Source: Setomelanomma holmii (Eukaryota; Ascomycota; Dothideomycetes; Pleosporales; Phaeosphaeriaceae). Taken from it: a DNA stretch of 64,000 bases. The notes under the pieces were generated by a model. The model was not told the DNA's origin. It saw nothing but the letters and a program-made list of their open reading frames with translations, and ran no database searches. The stretch spans positions 1,402 to 65,401 of the forward strand of contig ML978245.1 in NCBI GenBank assembly GCA_010015745.1, written 5' to 3'. Positions 9,896-20,898 of this stretch are shown here, piece by piece. Each line of letters opens with the position of its first letter. Positions within the stretch are counted from its first letter, which is position 1. Both the position numbers and the translations under genes were made by a program.

Positions 9896-10630
9896 TCAGG
9901 CGCCAAATCCATGCTGCTTCCAGTTGACCCAACTCTCATTACACACAATTGTATTCATAGTGGTGTTTGGCACCAGCTCCAATATCTTGGTTTCCAACTC
10001 CTCAACTCTTCCCTTCACATCCCCGCTTCTCAGATACTCAAAAGCAGTGAATAAGAATGCTGCGGTTACTTCCTCGAAACTGTCGCCTGACGCAAATGAC
10101 GACCTCGACAACGGCTCCTCTGGCGAGATTGGTCGTAATTCATTGACGTGTGACAAAGTCGGTACATCCTCAAGCACGCCAGGCAGTGGAGACAGCGGTG
10201 ATTGCGGACTTTTACAAATGTTTGGTATGACGATAGGCGAGGGGTGGGAGCTTAGCGGCGCACGTGCTGGTGGGTATGATGGTGAACTCAAGAGCTCTGG
10301 GGGAGGGTCTGGGATCTTGCTGAGCTCGTTGAGAAGTTGTTCTGCATCTACGAGGATGGAGCTAGCTCGCAATTTTGCTGGCTGGAATGGAGGCCGTTGA
10401 AAGGATTCGTCTTTGGGTGTAGGGGTTGGGTTGGATAACTCTAGAGGCGGCGGGTCGCCCTCCTTACGAGTGGTCGTGCGGCCTGGTATGCCCAAACCAT
10501 GGACGTCTACAAGCGTGCAAATGCGCTGCCGTGCGGCGATATGGAGCTGGTAACCAGTTGCAAAATTCAAGCATAAGTTTAGAATTGCTAAGAAGGGGAG
10601 GTCAAGGTTTGGCAAGGCCAGAGTTGATGG
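9896..10630 (-). CDS. hypothetical Ser/Pro-rich protein, 5' end uncertain
   Basis: The frame is open for about 245 codons and has a coding-like composition. A Pro/Ser-rich disordered middle (LSSPSYPPARAPLSS, SPQSPLSPLPG) is followed by an ordered acidic helical end (FEEVTAAFLFTAFEYLRSGDV, RVEELETKILELVP). I recognise no family. The frame has no ATG near its upstream end, so the true start is probably in a short upstream exon between about 10560 and 10715. A CAG acceptor near 10555 would start the exon at LHIAARQR. A GTGTGT donor near the 3' end leaves the C-terminus open as well. It lies on the same strand just downstream of the double-psi beta-barrel gene. Confidence 0.4.
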   Translation of the reverse strand, partial: PSTLALPNLDLPFLAILNLCLNFATGYQLHIAARQRICTLVDVHGLGIPGRTTTRKEGDPPPLELSNPTPTPKDESFQRPPFQPAKLRASSILVDAEQLLNELSKIPDPPPELLSSPSYPPARAPLSSHPSPIVIPNICKSPQSPLSPLPGVLEDVPTLSHVNELRPISPEEPLSRSSFASGDSFEEVTAAFLFTAFEYLRSGDVKGRVEELETKILELVPNTTMNTIVCNESWVNWKQHGFGA

Positions 10631-10715
10631 CACGGCTCACTCAAGTCGCTACTCCTTGACACAGACGGCGGTGGTCAAGACTGACGAAGTATGGAGACAG
10701 GAAGAGTCATATTAC

Positions 10716-11526
10716 TCATAGCCATGCCCAGGTCACACGCACCCTACCTAAATCTGAATTTGCCATTTTATCGAACATGGCCGGACTAACGTCGAGATCA
10801 GTAGGCTGGCAGCCAGTGCCTGCAAACTAGTCAGCTTCAAAGTCTAGAGCGGCGTGCATTCCATCAAGGTGCGCGTGAAATGGGGAACACTCACATCTAT
10901 CGATTACGGTCACGTCGATGCTGACAGACTTCCCGGTCCTCCCATCGACTCTTGTCGCGCGAATCTTTCGATTGCACAGTGGGTTTTGGTTTGGATCGCT
11001 GCCTGTCTGCACCGCATCGAAAGTATGAAGCGACACAGCGACAACAGCATCGTTGTCCGTCGAAGCAATGCCGCAAGCGCCCAGACCAGGGTTATAGTAT
11101 GTCAAGTCACCAGTATATGTCTCTGCGCCGTTCGGGAGAGGGAGATTTTGAGGTCCCCTGCGACTCGTCAGTATGCACGTGCACGTCTCGGCGCGTCCTG
11201 TCATACTTCTTCTTTCCACTCAATCCCACAGCAAGGCCAATTATAAGTGCAAGTAGGCACAAGAATACGATAAGAATAGCGATAAGATACGTGCGGCGAC
11301 TGCGTCCGAAATATCTTCTGTGTGGCGGGAGCATGCGATCGAAATGATCCGAAAACGCCCAACCAGTTGCGCTCGCGCCCATGCCCATGCGAATGTGCCT
11401 CCTCTCAGTCTTCCCTTCCTCTGGCACTTCCCATCCTGAATCCGCACTTCTCGCCGTGTCCACCTCCTTCAAATGTGCTGGCGATGGCTCCTCAATTTCC
11501 TTCCTGGGTATCATATATGCGCTCAT
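10716..11526 (-). CDS. membrane-anchored RlpA-like double-psi beta-barrel protein
   Basis: Three exons (11526-11207, 11157-10895, 10819-10716) join in phase (2, then 1) for about 228 residues. A soluble N-terminal region of about 80 residues is followed by an RRxYFGRSRRTYLIAIL boundary and one transmembrane helix (about 83-106). The outer domain is a DPBB fold: GDLTYYNPGLGACG, CNRKIRATRV, VIDRC, and after the second intron TGCQPTDLDVSPAMF and GRVRVTW. This is the RlpA/barwin/expansin-like core found in many secreted fungal proteins. The N-in, type II anchor is less usual, since most relatives carry a cleavable signal. A cell-wall-facing role is likely; no catalytic activity can be assigned. 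The introns have CTGAC-type branch sites and CAG acceptors. Confidence 0.82.
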
Positions 11527-12003
11527 TTTTGCAAGAATTGGCGCGTCGCTACGCGCAGTGTATATATATGTACAGGGTATCTCAAGGAATGTATTACAGC
11601 GCAATGATGTACGGGTACCAAAAGAGTGTGAGCCTGAGCAATCAGGTGCGATGCATCGCGAGGGTCGGATTCTGGGGTCGAGAAGGAGTCGAGAAGGAGT
11701 GGAACCGTGGTTTGCGGAGTGAAAGATCACAAAGGGGTCTAGGCGGCTGCAAGTTGGTGGTTCGGAGATAGGGCTGAGAATCGCCGAGGTGGGCCGGAAT
11801 GTCCCAACGTCGATTCGTTCCGTGCTTGAGACAACATTTTGCTACCTAAACCGACGCACCGTGACAGGAAGCATTGTACCTGCGCCCGCCCTTACGCCCC
11901 CTTCATTTCAGCATCACGAAAATCACACTGTACGCCGTCATCAGAAGATCTACGTCAACCTCGGATCACTTCCGGCCGTCACAACCTCACGCTCCACGCC
12001 ACC
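11527..12003. promoter_or_regulatory. divergent promoter region
   Basis: The 477 bases lie between the starts of the minus-strand DPBB gene (11526) and the plus-strand CUE gene (12004), so both promoters must be here. No clear TATA box or operator-like repeat was recognised. A 207-codon open frame continuing upstream of the DPBB start is judged to be 5' UTR. Confidence 0.5.
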
Positions 12004-12614
12004 ATGGCAGAACAATCAATCAACATACCCCAGGTCCTCGTCTTCCTCGTCGTCAGCTTCCTCGCATTGCGATGGTACTTGAGTAAACCATCAGCAGCAG
12101 GCACGCGAGCAGCGCCCCACCAATCCACAGTGCGAATAAACACCGCACAAGTCGACCAAATAGCGCAAATGTTCCCGCAGCTGAGTAGAAGAGACATAAT
12201 GTGGGACCTGCAACGAAACGGCGGCAATGCGGCAGCGACGACGGAGCGAGTGTTGAGTGGCCGGGGTCTGGACGCAGTAAGTGCATATGAATGTGTGGTG
12301 ATACTTGAGGATCTAATGACGAATAGGCACCACCATCATTCAACCCACCAGTCCCTAGACCGGCAGCTGCACCCGCACGAGCCAGTCCAGCAGCCGCAAA
12401 ATCTTCCCAACCTGATCTTATCACACGATATAATCTGTCGTCCAAGCTTGCTCAAGTCGAGCAGGCGGAAGAGCAGCCGAAGAGCAAAGCGTGGAGTGCA
12501 GACAGGAGTGAGAGGCAGGCGAACTTGCAGCGGAGGAGAGAGGAAATGATACTGGCAGCGAGGCGGAAGCTGGAGCAGCAGGAGAAGGGCAAGGCCCCGG
12601 CTGTGCCAAATTAA
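12004..12614 (+). CDS. CUE1: Cue1-like ER membrane CUE-domain protein
   Basis: Two exons (12004-12276 and 12327-12614, phase 0; GTAAGT donor, CTAAT branch, TAG acceptor) encode 186 residues. One N-terminal membrane helix (about 9-24, VLVFLVVSFLALRW) is followed by a CUE domain (about 45-88: VDQIAQMFPQLSRRDIMWDL with a VLSG end). After an Ala/Pro linker the C-terminus has DLITRYNLSSKL and SERQANLQRRREEMILAARR. This matches the Ubc7-binding region of yeast Cue1, which recruits and activates the Ubc7 conjugating enzyme at the ER during ERAD. Domain order and length fit Cue1 well. The start is CACCATGGC. Confidence 0.85.
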
Positions 12615-12774
12615 CAATCTCGGACCACACATGCCAAAAGAGCAGGACACCAATAAGTATAGTGGGACAATACCCTATAGATACGCTCAGCTCACAGCAC
12701 GTGTCCGTATCTGGACATTTTCGCAAGTGCATGATTACAATTTACTCAAACTAATCACCTAACCTAAAGACACC

Positions 12775-13799
12775 TTATGGCTTTTCCATGCCATGCGGCA
12801 GACCACCTGACACCCTACCATCACCTTTTCCATCTCCACTTATCTCAAACCCTTCCAACACTCTGCCAGCCACCTTGATTTCCTTAGCCTTACTCCCCAA
12901 CAAAGCTGGAAACAACGCAAACGCAAACACCGTCCCGACCGCAAAAGCCACAATGACAGCAACATCACCCAACCGTCCTCCCGCACTCAACCTTACTTCA
13001 TACACCCACGCACTCCCCAAATACGCCGCCACACCACCCATCATACTCGCAATCGCAATACTCAACAACTCGTACGGCGAATCCAGCAAATTTAGCGCCG
13101 CCATTGAACTCTGGTACACCAGGTCCCCATCACCATTAACGTAGCGCACGCCGTTTGAGAGCCACGCGCGTAACTCGGGGGCGGTGCGTATGACGCCGAA
13201 TTCGCGCTGCTGGATGCATGTAAAGAAGGTGGCGAGGATGCTGAGCATAAAGGCGATTGTGAACATGCCGCGGACGAAGAAGGTGGTGGATGTGATTAGG
13301 GGGAGGTTGAGGGCTTGCAGGGCGACGGAGGCGAGGAGTGCGCCCTGGAAGTCGATTTTCGCACTTAGCCTTTTGATTTTGGTCGAGGTTGTAGATGGGA
13401 GGAAGATGTGGTGGGACTTACGACGAGCGCGACTAGACGAAATGACTCTAGTTGTGTTTCTCGCAGCTTCAATATTTCTGCATCTTGCCCGCGGTTGATC
13501 AAAGTTTCTAGTTCTTCGAGCTCGCGACAGTCGTATATCAGCCATAAGCGCCAGCGACACGAAGGCCCAAAGCGCTTGAAAGCATAAGTGTTCTGTTGCC
13601 AATTTCGCAGTGCAGAAAATCCATCGATGCAATATCGTGGTAGGAACAAAATGATACGCGAGCCTGCTCGTGCCGGTGTGCCGAGAATGCTGAGAATTTC
13701 GACGAGCTCCATTGACGTGGCTAGATTTAGATAGTAGGTTGTCATGATGGTGGTGAAGGATGAGAATAAGCAGGTATATAGGCGCTTCATTCTGATCAT
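12775..13799 (-). CDS. multi-pass membrane protein of unknown function
   Basis: Two exons (13799-13422 and 13344-12775) join in phase 0 across a GTAAGT...TTCCAG intron, giving about 315 residues. The N-terminal half is soluble and ends in an acidic helix (YDCRELEELETLINRGQDAE, then ILKLRETQLESFR). Four or five hydrophobic segments follow: VALV/GALLASVALQAL made across the splice site, FTIAFMLSILATFF, LLSIAIASMMGGVAAYL and VAVIVAFAVGTVFAFAL. The spacer CIQQREFG and RAWLSNGVRYVNGDG resembles a set of uncharacterised ascomycete membrane proteins that I know only as hypothetical. The start is uncertain: ATG at 13799 and 13790 are in frame, and an upstream exon is possible. Confidence 0.6.
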
Positions 13800-14144
13800 C
13801 GACAGGGATCTGTACTGGCGAATGACAAGAACCTACGAAAAGTGTGCGACGGTGGAAGTCCTCCAAGATGGGGGCCAAATGAGGCGAATGGTGTGCGTTC
13901 CGCGGGACGCGAACTTTTGACCTGGGTATGACCATAGAGCTCACATATAAGCTTCATGGCGATCAAATACGAAGTAGATACGCTTGCTCGAGAAAATGTT
14001 AACAAACCTGGTTTACTGGGTGTTATTTGGCGTCACTGAGACATACCGAAACAGACGCTCATAACACGACTCCAGACTTCGAACATGCATTATAGTCGTT
14101 GGTATGTTCACACCTACATTACGTTCCCAACTCCACCTGTCCAC
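13800..14144. other. intergenic gap
   Basis: It lies between the trehalase 3' end and the 5' end of the membrane-protein gene, both on the minus strand. The frame at 13796-14005 is likely 5' UTR or an unrecognised leader exon. Confidence 0.4.
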
Positions 14145-16235
14145 TCAGCGAAGTTTCTTTGCGCCTCTACTCATATCCTTGACCCACGCCGCATCTCTCT
14201 TCGACAGCTCAACCGCACTCCTCTTCCTCTTCGCACTCCCACCACCGATATTCGCAGCCGTAATATTCCCACACTCAGGTGTCTTCAACTTCGCGCCAAA
14301 AGTATCCACCGCCCAAATCAAAACACCATTGCTCCATCCGAACCCCTCCACAACCTCATACTCGCCACCTCCACCGGCCGCGTTCGTGCTCTCGTCAGCG
14401 TACTTCTCGAAAATCGTGCCGTTGCCTTGTGCATTGGGCAATTTTGGAACGTCAGTCGTCGAGCCACCGGTGACGCGCCACGTGCAGTATAAGCTGTCTA
14501 GGTAGCGTTGCGCGAGTTCGAGAGCTAGGTCTTGCGTCCAGATGTAGTCTTGGGTCGTTTGTTCGTCGTCATCTTCGCTGACTTCGAGAGGCGTGCTCAA
14601 TAGACCTTGCATCAGGACGTACTGCAATGGAGGCCAGACGTTCGGCTCGTCCCATTGCTGACCTGAGATGAGGTTTGTGGCGGCAATGGCACCAGCACGG
14701 CTATCGAGGAGTTCTTCGACACGGGAGAAGACGCGGCGCATGGCTTTGGGGTCGCTCTTGACACTATCGGGGGCGGCGCCGGTCCAGAAGGGGTAGAACT
14801 GGCTGATTTGGAACCAGACCTGTTGGCCGGCGGGTGCGCCTTGAAGGGAAAGCGGGGTGCTGGTGTTGTCGGCAAGAGTATAGACGTTCTGCGAGCTTGA
14901 AGTGAGATTATAGTCGAAATAGCTGTAATGCTCCTGGTTCCACAAGAAGGCGGTCATGGCCTCGCTTCTATTGGCAGCGCGACATGCCCATTCGCGAGCG
15001 GCGCTGTAGTTGCCCTCGCGGCGGTGGAATTCGGCGATTGTGATCTCGTTGTGGTACAGGATCGAGTTCAGCTCGACTGGAAGAACGTTCATGGTGTTGA
15101 GCGTGCGGAGGGGGAAAGTCTCGTCGCTGATGGCATCATTGGGGTTCTTCACCCAGCGCATGCTGTAGTCCCAGCCAGACTCTGCGCCGGAAGCCAGATT
15201 GGCGTAGAGCATGGCCTTTTGGGTATCGTTCAGCTGCAGAGAAGCATTGAACTGTTGGCCTTCCTCGTTGAAATATGTTTGGTTGTTGGCCGTCACGTAA
15301 TCCTCATAGTATGACTCCGGCCTTGGTTGTGTGTTTGCTACCGCATAGTGGTTGAGGGAGTAATTGCGACCAGCACGCTGAAGTGTGACGGTCCGGTTGT
15401 TCACCCAGAAATCGTATTCCTGCTCCAAGAGGGGCAGAGCTCGTTCCAACAAGGTGTAATTTTGTGTGTACTCAACATAGACGCGCACCATCTGGGTGAG
15501 AAGCGGGGGCTGCGAACGGTTCTCGTAGTACCTACGGGCCCCATTTGGAACGAAGCCAATGTCCTCTACCAGATCCAGGAAGTTCTCGATGATGTTCTCG
15601 GCGATCTGTGTGAAAGAACCTTTGGTGCGCAGTAGGCCTTCAATAACCCAGAAAGAGTCCCAGTAGTAAGGCTCCCTGAATCGTCCACCAGCGACCACGA
15701 ACGTCCTGTTTACGGGAGTGAACGAAGTCACACAACCTGTGCAGTTCCCAGCTCCTACATAGCGACGAGTTAGATCCGGCCAGATATCGATGACTTGGCG
15801 GGTGAAGTCCTCCACTACAGAGCTGTTGACGGCTTCCAGAAAGTCAGGCTTTACCTCAAGTTGGTCCTCGGGTAAAGGCTCCAGTTCCGACCCGGCTTTG
15901 CCGAAATAGGTGGTCAGGAAGTTGTTGAGCGCTGTGTTGTTCTGGATCGGCCTTGACAGGTTGCGGAATGCTGTGATCACTTCGTCCAGAGGTCGAATCG
16001 TAGGCCTGAATATGTTAGCCGAGCGCTCATTGAAGCTGGAATGTTGCATTTACAGATCCACGAATGTCTTAGAATCTGCGAATGGCCTCGCAAGCTCAAT
16101 TTCCCTCAGCAGATCTCCGTAGCAGTAGATCGGTGAGTCGCAAGGCGCAATGACTGAGCCATTGATGTACAAGCCGTTGGTGAATTGCGCACCTGCAATC
16201 AAAGCAGCTGTCAATGAGCGGAACAAGGTTTTCAT
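14145..16235 (-). CDS. secreted GH37 trehalase
   Basis: Two exons (16235-16054 and 16005-14145; GTAAAT donor, GCTAAC branch, TTCAG acceptor, phase 2) encode 680 residues. A signal peptide (KTLFRSLTAALIAGAQFTNG) is followed by the GH37 pattern: CYGDLL, DSKTFVDL across the splice, GGRFREPYYWDSFWVIEGLL (trehalase signature 1), GWDYSMRW with the expected catalytic Asp, QQWDEPNVWPP (signature 2) and GEYEVVEGFGWSNG with the expected catalytic Glu. GH37 enzymes hydrolyse trehalose to two glucose by inversion. Many N-x-S/T sequons fit secretion. The basic tail after the catalytic domain (SAKRKRS to the end) is poorly conserved in the family. The role is probably use of external or cell-wall trehalose, unlike the cytosolic neutral trehalase. 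Confidence 0.92.
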
Positions 16236-17128
16236 GCTGGCTCTGAGGTGTCGCAGCAACAGACCAAGGTAGAGATTACCACGCCCGTGCAGCCAGCGTC
16301 CATGTTCACTCTTTAAACAACCGGCAGTACTACTCTGACCGAAAAAGAAACTTGCCGTTTACCGTTTGGTAGCATCAGCAAGCACGGGCATGCGCGTCCA
16401 AACGTATGTGGCTGGTTATCGGGCAAGCGAAGCCGGGGAATTGCGCCTTTGCACCTTGGCATTTATCCACGGTTTGCACAACAATCGTGACCGAAGCTGC
16501 AGTAAGGTTGTACTGGGAGCGGGATCGCTGCGGGTTGGCGTATGGTTGGTTGGGAGAGTACTTCTTATGGAGACTTCCCCGCAAAAATGGCGCGTTGCGG
16601 CTGTCTTTGACGGCTTAGCGTGACGTCAGGCTGTCAGATCCGGCTTCGTCCACGGTACACCATGTAGCTTCGTGAAATTTCTGCGTCATCTACCTCTCAT
16701 CGGCACGATTGGAGAATAAGGCTACCTTCCCGAGTACGACTTTCGCACACACGCCGGCGACCATCGTGGTTTCTCCACGTGCAGGTGCACGGACGATCAC
16801 TCGGGTACTGTACCAAACCATCTTGAGAAATTCTCGGAGCATGCTATATGTGTCTTAAGAGTAGCATGACATGGCTGTCAATGAAGAACCAAGATGAATG
16901 ATTGAATCAGTATACCCTCTTCTTGTATATCACACGGACAACCGCAACGATGGCATGTCTCTAGTACACGTGGGAGCTACAAGCAGCGTACACTTCAACT
17001 TCTTCAAATTGGTGGATAGCAGTACTCAGAATGAACCAAAGCTTTTAACAGCGTCAGCCTCTTGCCAAAGGTAAGTTTGAGGCGGTAATAGCTTCCGTTT
17101 TCCGCTAGTGATAGCAGCTGTCCCAGTC
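16236..17128. other. intergenic gap upstream of trehalase
   Basis: Nearly 0.9 kb with no recognised gene. It holds the trehalase promoter side and the 3' side of the truncated F-box-like gene. Confidence 0.45.
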
Positions 17129-18157
17129 TTAGTTGGAAGAGGCGTTGGATCCCTGAATATCGTCGTTGTGTTGCCTGGAATAAGCAGCAGTCTTCTCCAG
17201 TGCTCCCTTCTCTTCGGACCAGTGATACTCCTCAGCCGCCTCATCTACGCGATCTACGACCTTAAACTCAATCTTCGCATCGAGATATTCGTAGCTTCGG
17301 GGAGGAAGCAACATTAGCAGCTGCTAGCTGCTCTTGTCGATCAGCTGCTTCTCGCAATCGTCAAGTTCACCATCTCGCTTGATGATGTAGACCACCCAGC
17401 GCCAGTTGCATCCACCAGATTGGTGCCAGAAGACTGCTGAGACTTGTGTCGATTTGCTCTGCCCTAAATCCAGAACAGCGGCGACGATTTTCTCCTCGAA
17501 TTCGATCAATTCGAGCAAGGTGCACAGATTCGACACATTCCAAATGCCCTGATCTTCAAAATCATACAGGACTCTCATACTTGGGGCTTCGGCCCAGAAA
17601 CAGTCACCCGACTCATTGGCTTGCTTCATCGCAAGCATCAATGGCAGGACATTCCAGCTGGCTCCATCGCGAACATCGTCTTCCTCAACGACTAGAGTGA
17701 TTTTCGATGGATACATCCCCGCACTCATGGTACGCGGAAAGAAAGCATACAGGAATGCATTCACATCGCAAAGCTGAAGCCGGCACTTACATTGCCGGAT
17801 GAGTGCTGGTAATTCAGCTCGAATTTGTTTACAGGTTCCTTTTAGACCGAGGAGGCTCTTGTTCGTGATCGTGTAAGGCTCGGTGCAAAATCGCGTTTCG
17901 AACTTAGCTCCCGCAACTGCGTATGCGTAGACGACATGGCGTAGCTCAGTGGGTAGCTGCAGGAAGGGGAACGTATGTCTTAAAGTGTCTGCCTCGGAAA
18001 CGGCAGCGGTGTAGCTCTTGGGGTGGGCAACGCTTTGGTGCATTTGCTCCATGGTCCGCCGGAGCCTTGAGCAACGGCTGCGTTCGTCTTTGATAATCTG
18101 GTTGAACCTCAGACTTGTGCGTCGTTGACAGTTAGTGAGGTGAAGGGCGAGAGTCAT
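17129..18157 (-). CDS. F-box-like protein, shortened by an in-frame TAG
   Basis: The intact frame runs 18157-17324 (277 residues) and ends at TAG 17326-17324. Near residue 63 an F-box-like core is visible (FPFLQLPTELRHVVYAYAV), then CKQIRAELPALI and a body with GASWNVLPLMLA and WVVYIIKRDGEL. The tandem neighbour at 18320-19207 shares this layout but is longer. Past the TAG the same frame stays open to 17129, and its DAKIEFKV...EYHWS segment matches the neighbour's tail (SKVRIEV...YQWSYQ). The stop therefore looks like a nonsense mutation that removed about 62 codons, unless it is bypassed. F-box-like proteins often bind Skp1 as SCF substrate receptors; no substrate can be named. The start could also be the inner MEQMHQ. 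Confidence 0.7.
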
Positions 18158-18319
18158 TCTGTGGGGTCGTTGGCTTATATACGTCTAAGCACGGTCCGAG
18201 GGATTCTCCGGTTCCTCTTTCACGTCTCGACTACTTAGCTGTCCATTTCTGGGAGGCCGTGCGTGAATGCGTTTGGCTTGACGCATCGCCTTGATCTTAG
18301 CCCAGTCTTTTTTCAGCAG

Positions 18320-19207
18320 TCAGCTGAAGGACAACTGATTGTCTTCTCTGATCAACTCGACCACTCTTGTCTGGTATGACCACTGATACGCTCGCACAGT
18401 TTCACCGCCCTGAACCTCGATTCTGACCTTCGATATGGTATAAGTCCCAAAATGACGCCCTGTTGCGAGCGAGAGGCATAGAGGCTTACACACTCGTCCT
18501 AAATGATATCCTTCATTCTGATTGAGCCTTCCATCTGCTTTCGCAATCGACACCACCCAGTACCATTCGTTAACCATCTCCGATTCAGGCCGTCGAAACC
18601 AGATGGCTGAAAGCTGCAAAGGTCGAATATCTTCAATCCCTTGACTGAGCTTGCGAAACGTGGCACTGTCGTTGAGCACTTGGCGCAATGTGTACAATTT
18701 TTCTGACCACAGCCCGCGGTGGAACATAAAATTGCAATAGTACCAATGTTCTATCCATGAAATCTGCCTATTTGCCTGCACGAGCGGCAGAAGATTCCAG
18801 CTGGCTCCTGGTATGGCGTCCTCTGGTTTAAGCCTCACGCTGATGACCGAAGGAACAGACTCGCTCGTGAAGGTGCTAGAAAAGAACGCTGCTAATAAAG
18901 AGTTCAAGTTAGGCAGCCTGAGTGAGACGCATCTCAGGCCATCGAGGAACACTGGGCGAAACTCGGCACGAATCTGGCGGCAGACTCCAGTGAGACCCAT
19001 GTAACTCTTGCGCTTGAACCCGCGATACCTGGCGCGTAGAAGTCGAGGTCGCCACTTATTAGTCGCGATTGCATATGCATATATACGATTGCGCAGCTCT
19101 GATGGTAGATCCAGGAATGGGAACGTTTTTGCTTTTGGAGACTCGTTGCCATTCGGATCGTTGTAAAGCTCAGGGTGGATGCTGTTGAGGAATATGAGGT
19201 CTGCCAT
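18320..19207 (-). CDS. F-box-like protein, full-length tandem copy
   Basis: A single exon of 295 residues. The F-box-like segment lies at about residues 29-48 (FPFLDLPSELRNRIYAYAI), followed by GVCRQIRAEFRPVF, PGASWNLLPLVQ, WYWVVSIAKADGRL and a C-terminal SKVRIEVQGG...YQWSYQTRVVELI. It lies head-to-tail with its paralog, 162 bases upstream on the same strand. The two share length, motif order and the DGxL block before the tail, so they arose by tandem duplication and have diverged strongly. Fungal genomes hold many such genes; none of this subgroup has a known substrate that I can name. Confidence 0.72.
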   Translation of the reverse strand: MADLIFLNSIHPELYNDPNGNESPKAKTFPFLDLPSELRNRIYAYAIATNKWRPRLLRARYRGFKRKSYMGLTGVCRQIRAEFRPVFLDGLRCVSLRLPNLNSLLAAFFSSTFTSESVPSVISVRLKPEDAIPGASWNLLPLVQANRQISWIEHWYYCNFMFHRGLWSEKLYTLRQVLNDSATFRKLSQGIEDIRPLQLSAIWFRRPESEMVNEWYWVVSIAKADGRLNQNEGYHLGRVCKPLCLSLATGRHFGTYTISKVRIEVQGGETVRAYQWSYQTRVVELIREDNQLSFS

Positions 19208-20898
19208 CGGTGCAGAGTCTTGTTTGTCGTGATATCGGCTGTGGTTGAGAAGCAGATGACCTGGATTTATTCAAATAGGCGAAGTTTCAAGATGAGCATG
19301 AGTTATGAAGAGCGCAAGTATTTCCTCATCCAGACTAGCGCAGGATGCAAGTACGGCGTGATGTCCTCCGCCTTTCACGAAGCTCTTCAATAAACTCACC
19401 TTGCTGAATCTTTGACCTTCCTACTGTTGCTGCGACCCAGCTAAAACTTCCTTTTTCGTAAGATACAACAGTGGACATAGTTGTGAGCATGACACGCTTC
19501 GGCCCAATATGTCGTCTCAGTCCGCGTCTCGATGTTAGTTACCAGAGCTGGGTCGTCTTCCTCCCACAATCGTCGCCTTTTAGACGACCGACCCTTCCAA
19601 TATCACAAGTCATTCAGTGTCGTTCTGGCTAAACAAGTTACACACCCGGCAGTTCCCTCAACTGCCGGTCGGCCAGGATACACGTTGGTACCTGCCGTAC
19701 ACCAAGACCCAAGCGAGTCCGCATCGTACACAATCTACCTTGATAACGCACCTCGCTTCGACTGCAGGACATGTACCCACCTAGTCAGCCTACATATTGC
19801 GCATTGCCTCGACAAACTTAGTATGCTCGCGAGATGGCATGCAGTCATGAGCGCATGCACTTCCGGTATAATGCCTTGCACCTTGACCTTGTCTGCCGCA
19901 CTGGGGATCCGACGGTGCACGAAAACGTGTTCGTTAGCATACGCACGTTCTATATACTTGCCCATCTCCCATGCCCATCGGCAGTTCACGTCTTACAAGA
20001 TCTTCTACTCCTGGTCGTCACGGCGGGCCGGCAAACCCGGTCCCAGGATTCTGGCTATTCGTCCAGACAAGCGCGCACATCCAACAACATGAGGAGGATG
20101 ACCAGCTCCTGCCCAGTGTCAGACCCGCCCGGGAAGGATGCGGAGGTAACGGAGCGGCGACGGTTGCGGCGTTGGGCGTAAATACGCTTTTGTGGGCCGA
20201 GGCTGAATTGATGTCAGCATGATTGTTGAGGGCATGAGATGTCCGCACATGCATTGAAAGCGTAAGCTGACAGACAACAATGAGGCAGCCACAATCGGGG
20301 CATTTGAACGCGCACAATGGGTCGGGCAATGCGAGGAAAACGGCTAAGGAGTCGGTGTTGATGGTGATGCGGTCAGCTTAGGTGCGTTGCAAGGTACCGG
20401 GGTGTCGGGTGGGAGGTAAGACATGGGGAAAGATGGAAGTGGTCAGATCGAAGAAATAGGGAGCAGGCAACAAGGGGATGGGAACATCGTATTATGGTTG
20501 ATCTTGGTGTGGCGGTGCGACCAGCGACCGACTCGACTGTTTGGGTAAATGGTCACGAGTTGAAGTATGATGGGCCAGTTCAGAAAAGCCATGGATGTGG
20601 TCGTAGAATACTGCTGGAGACAACGAGAACCCAAAATTGCGCTAGCCAAGAGACTTGGTTCAGACGCGAAAAAAGGGCCCACAAACATAAACAAAACAAA
20701 AGAATGGAAGCGGAACCTGTAAAGCGAAAGGTTGTCCAACGTCTTACCGTTGAATCCTGACGAAGAAAAGGAAAATGAGGATCGAAACATCGGGAAGAAG
20801 CTCAAACTGAAAGCATCGGCAGAACTGCAAGACTGAAAAGCAAAAGGAGCAGAACATGAACAAAAGAAATAGTCGGACAGAAGCACCCTTTTGATCGC
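19208..20898. other. gap without a recognised gene
   Basis: About 1.7 kb. The longest frames (19532-20092 plus, 20443-20886 minus) have no domain and no consistent codon bias. The right part is the 3' flank of the decayed PAZ-like gene. Confidence 0.4.

Noticed and set aside
9607..9948. Ser/Thr-rich frame beside the Ser/Pro-rich hypothetical
   Set aside because: Considered as its last exon, but no clear acceptor or phase match.
19532..20092. 186-codon plus-strand open frame
   Set aside because: Overlaps several other open frames of similar quality and shows no family motif.
20018..20329. Cys-rich frame (CPDCGC, HVRTSH) that suggests a C2H2 finger
   Set aside because: Spacing between Cys and His pairs does not fit a finger, and the rest of the frame is low complexity.
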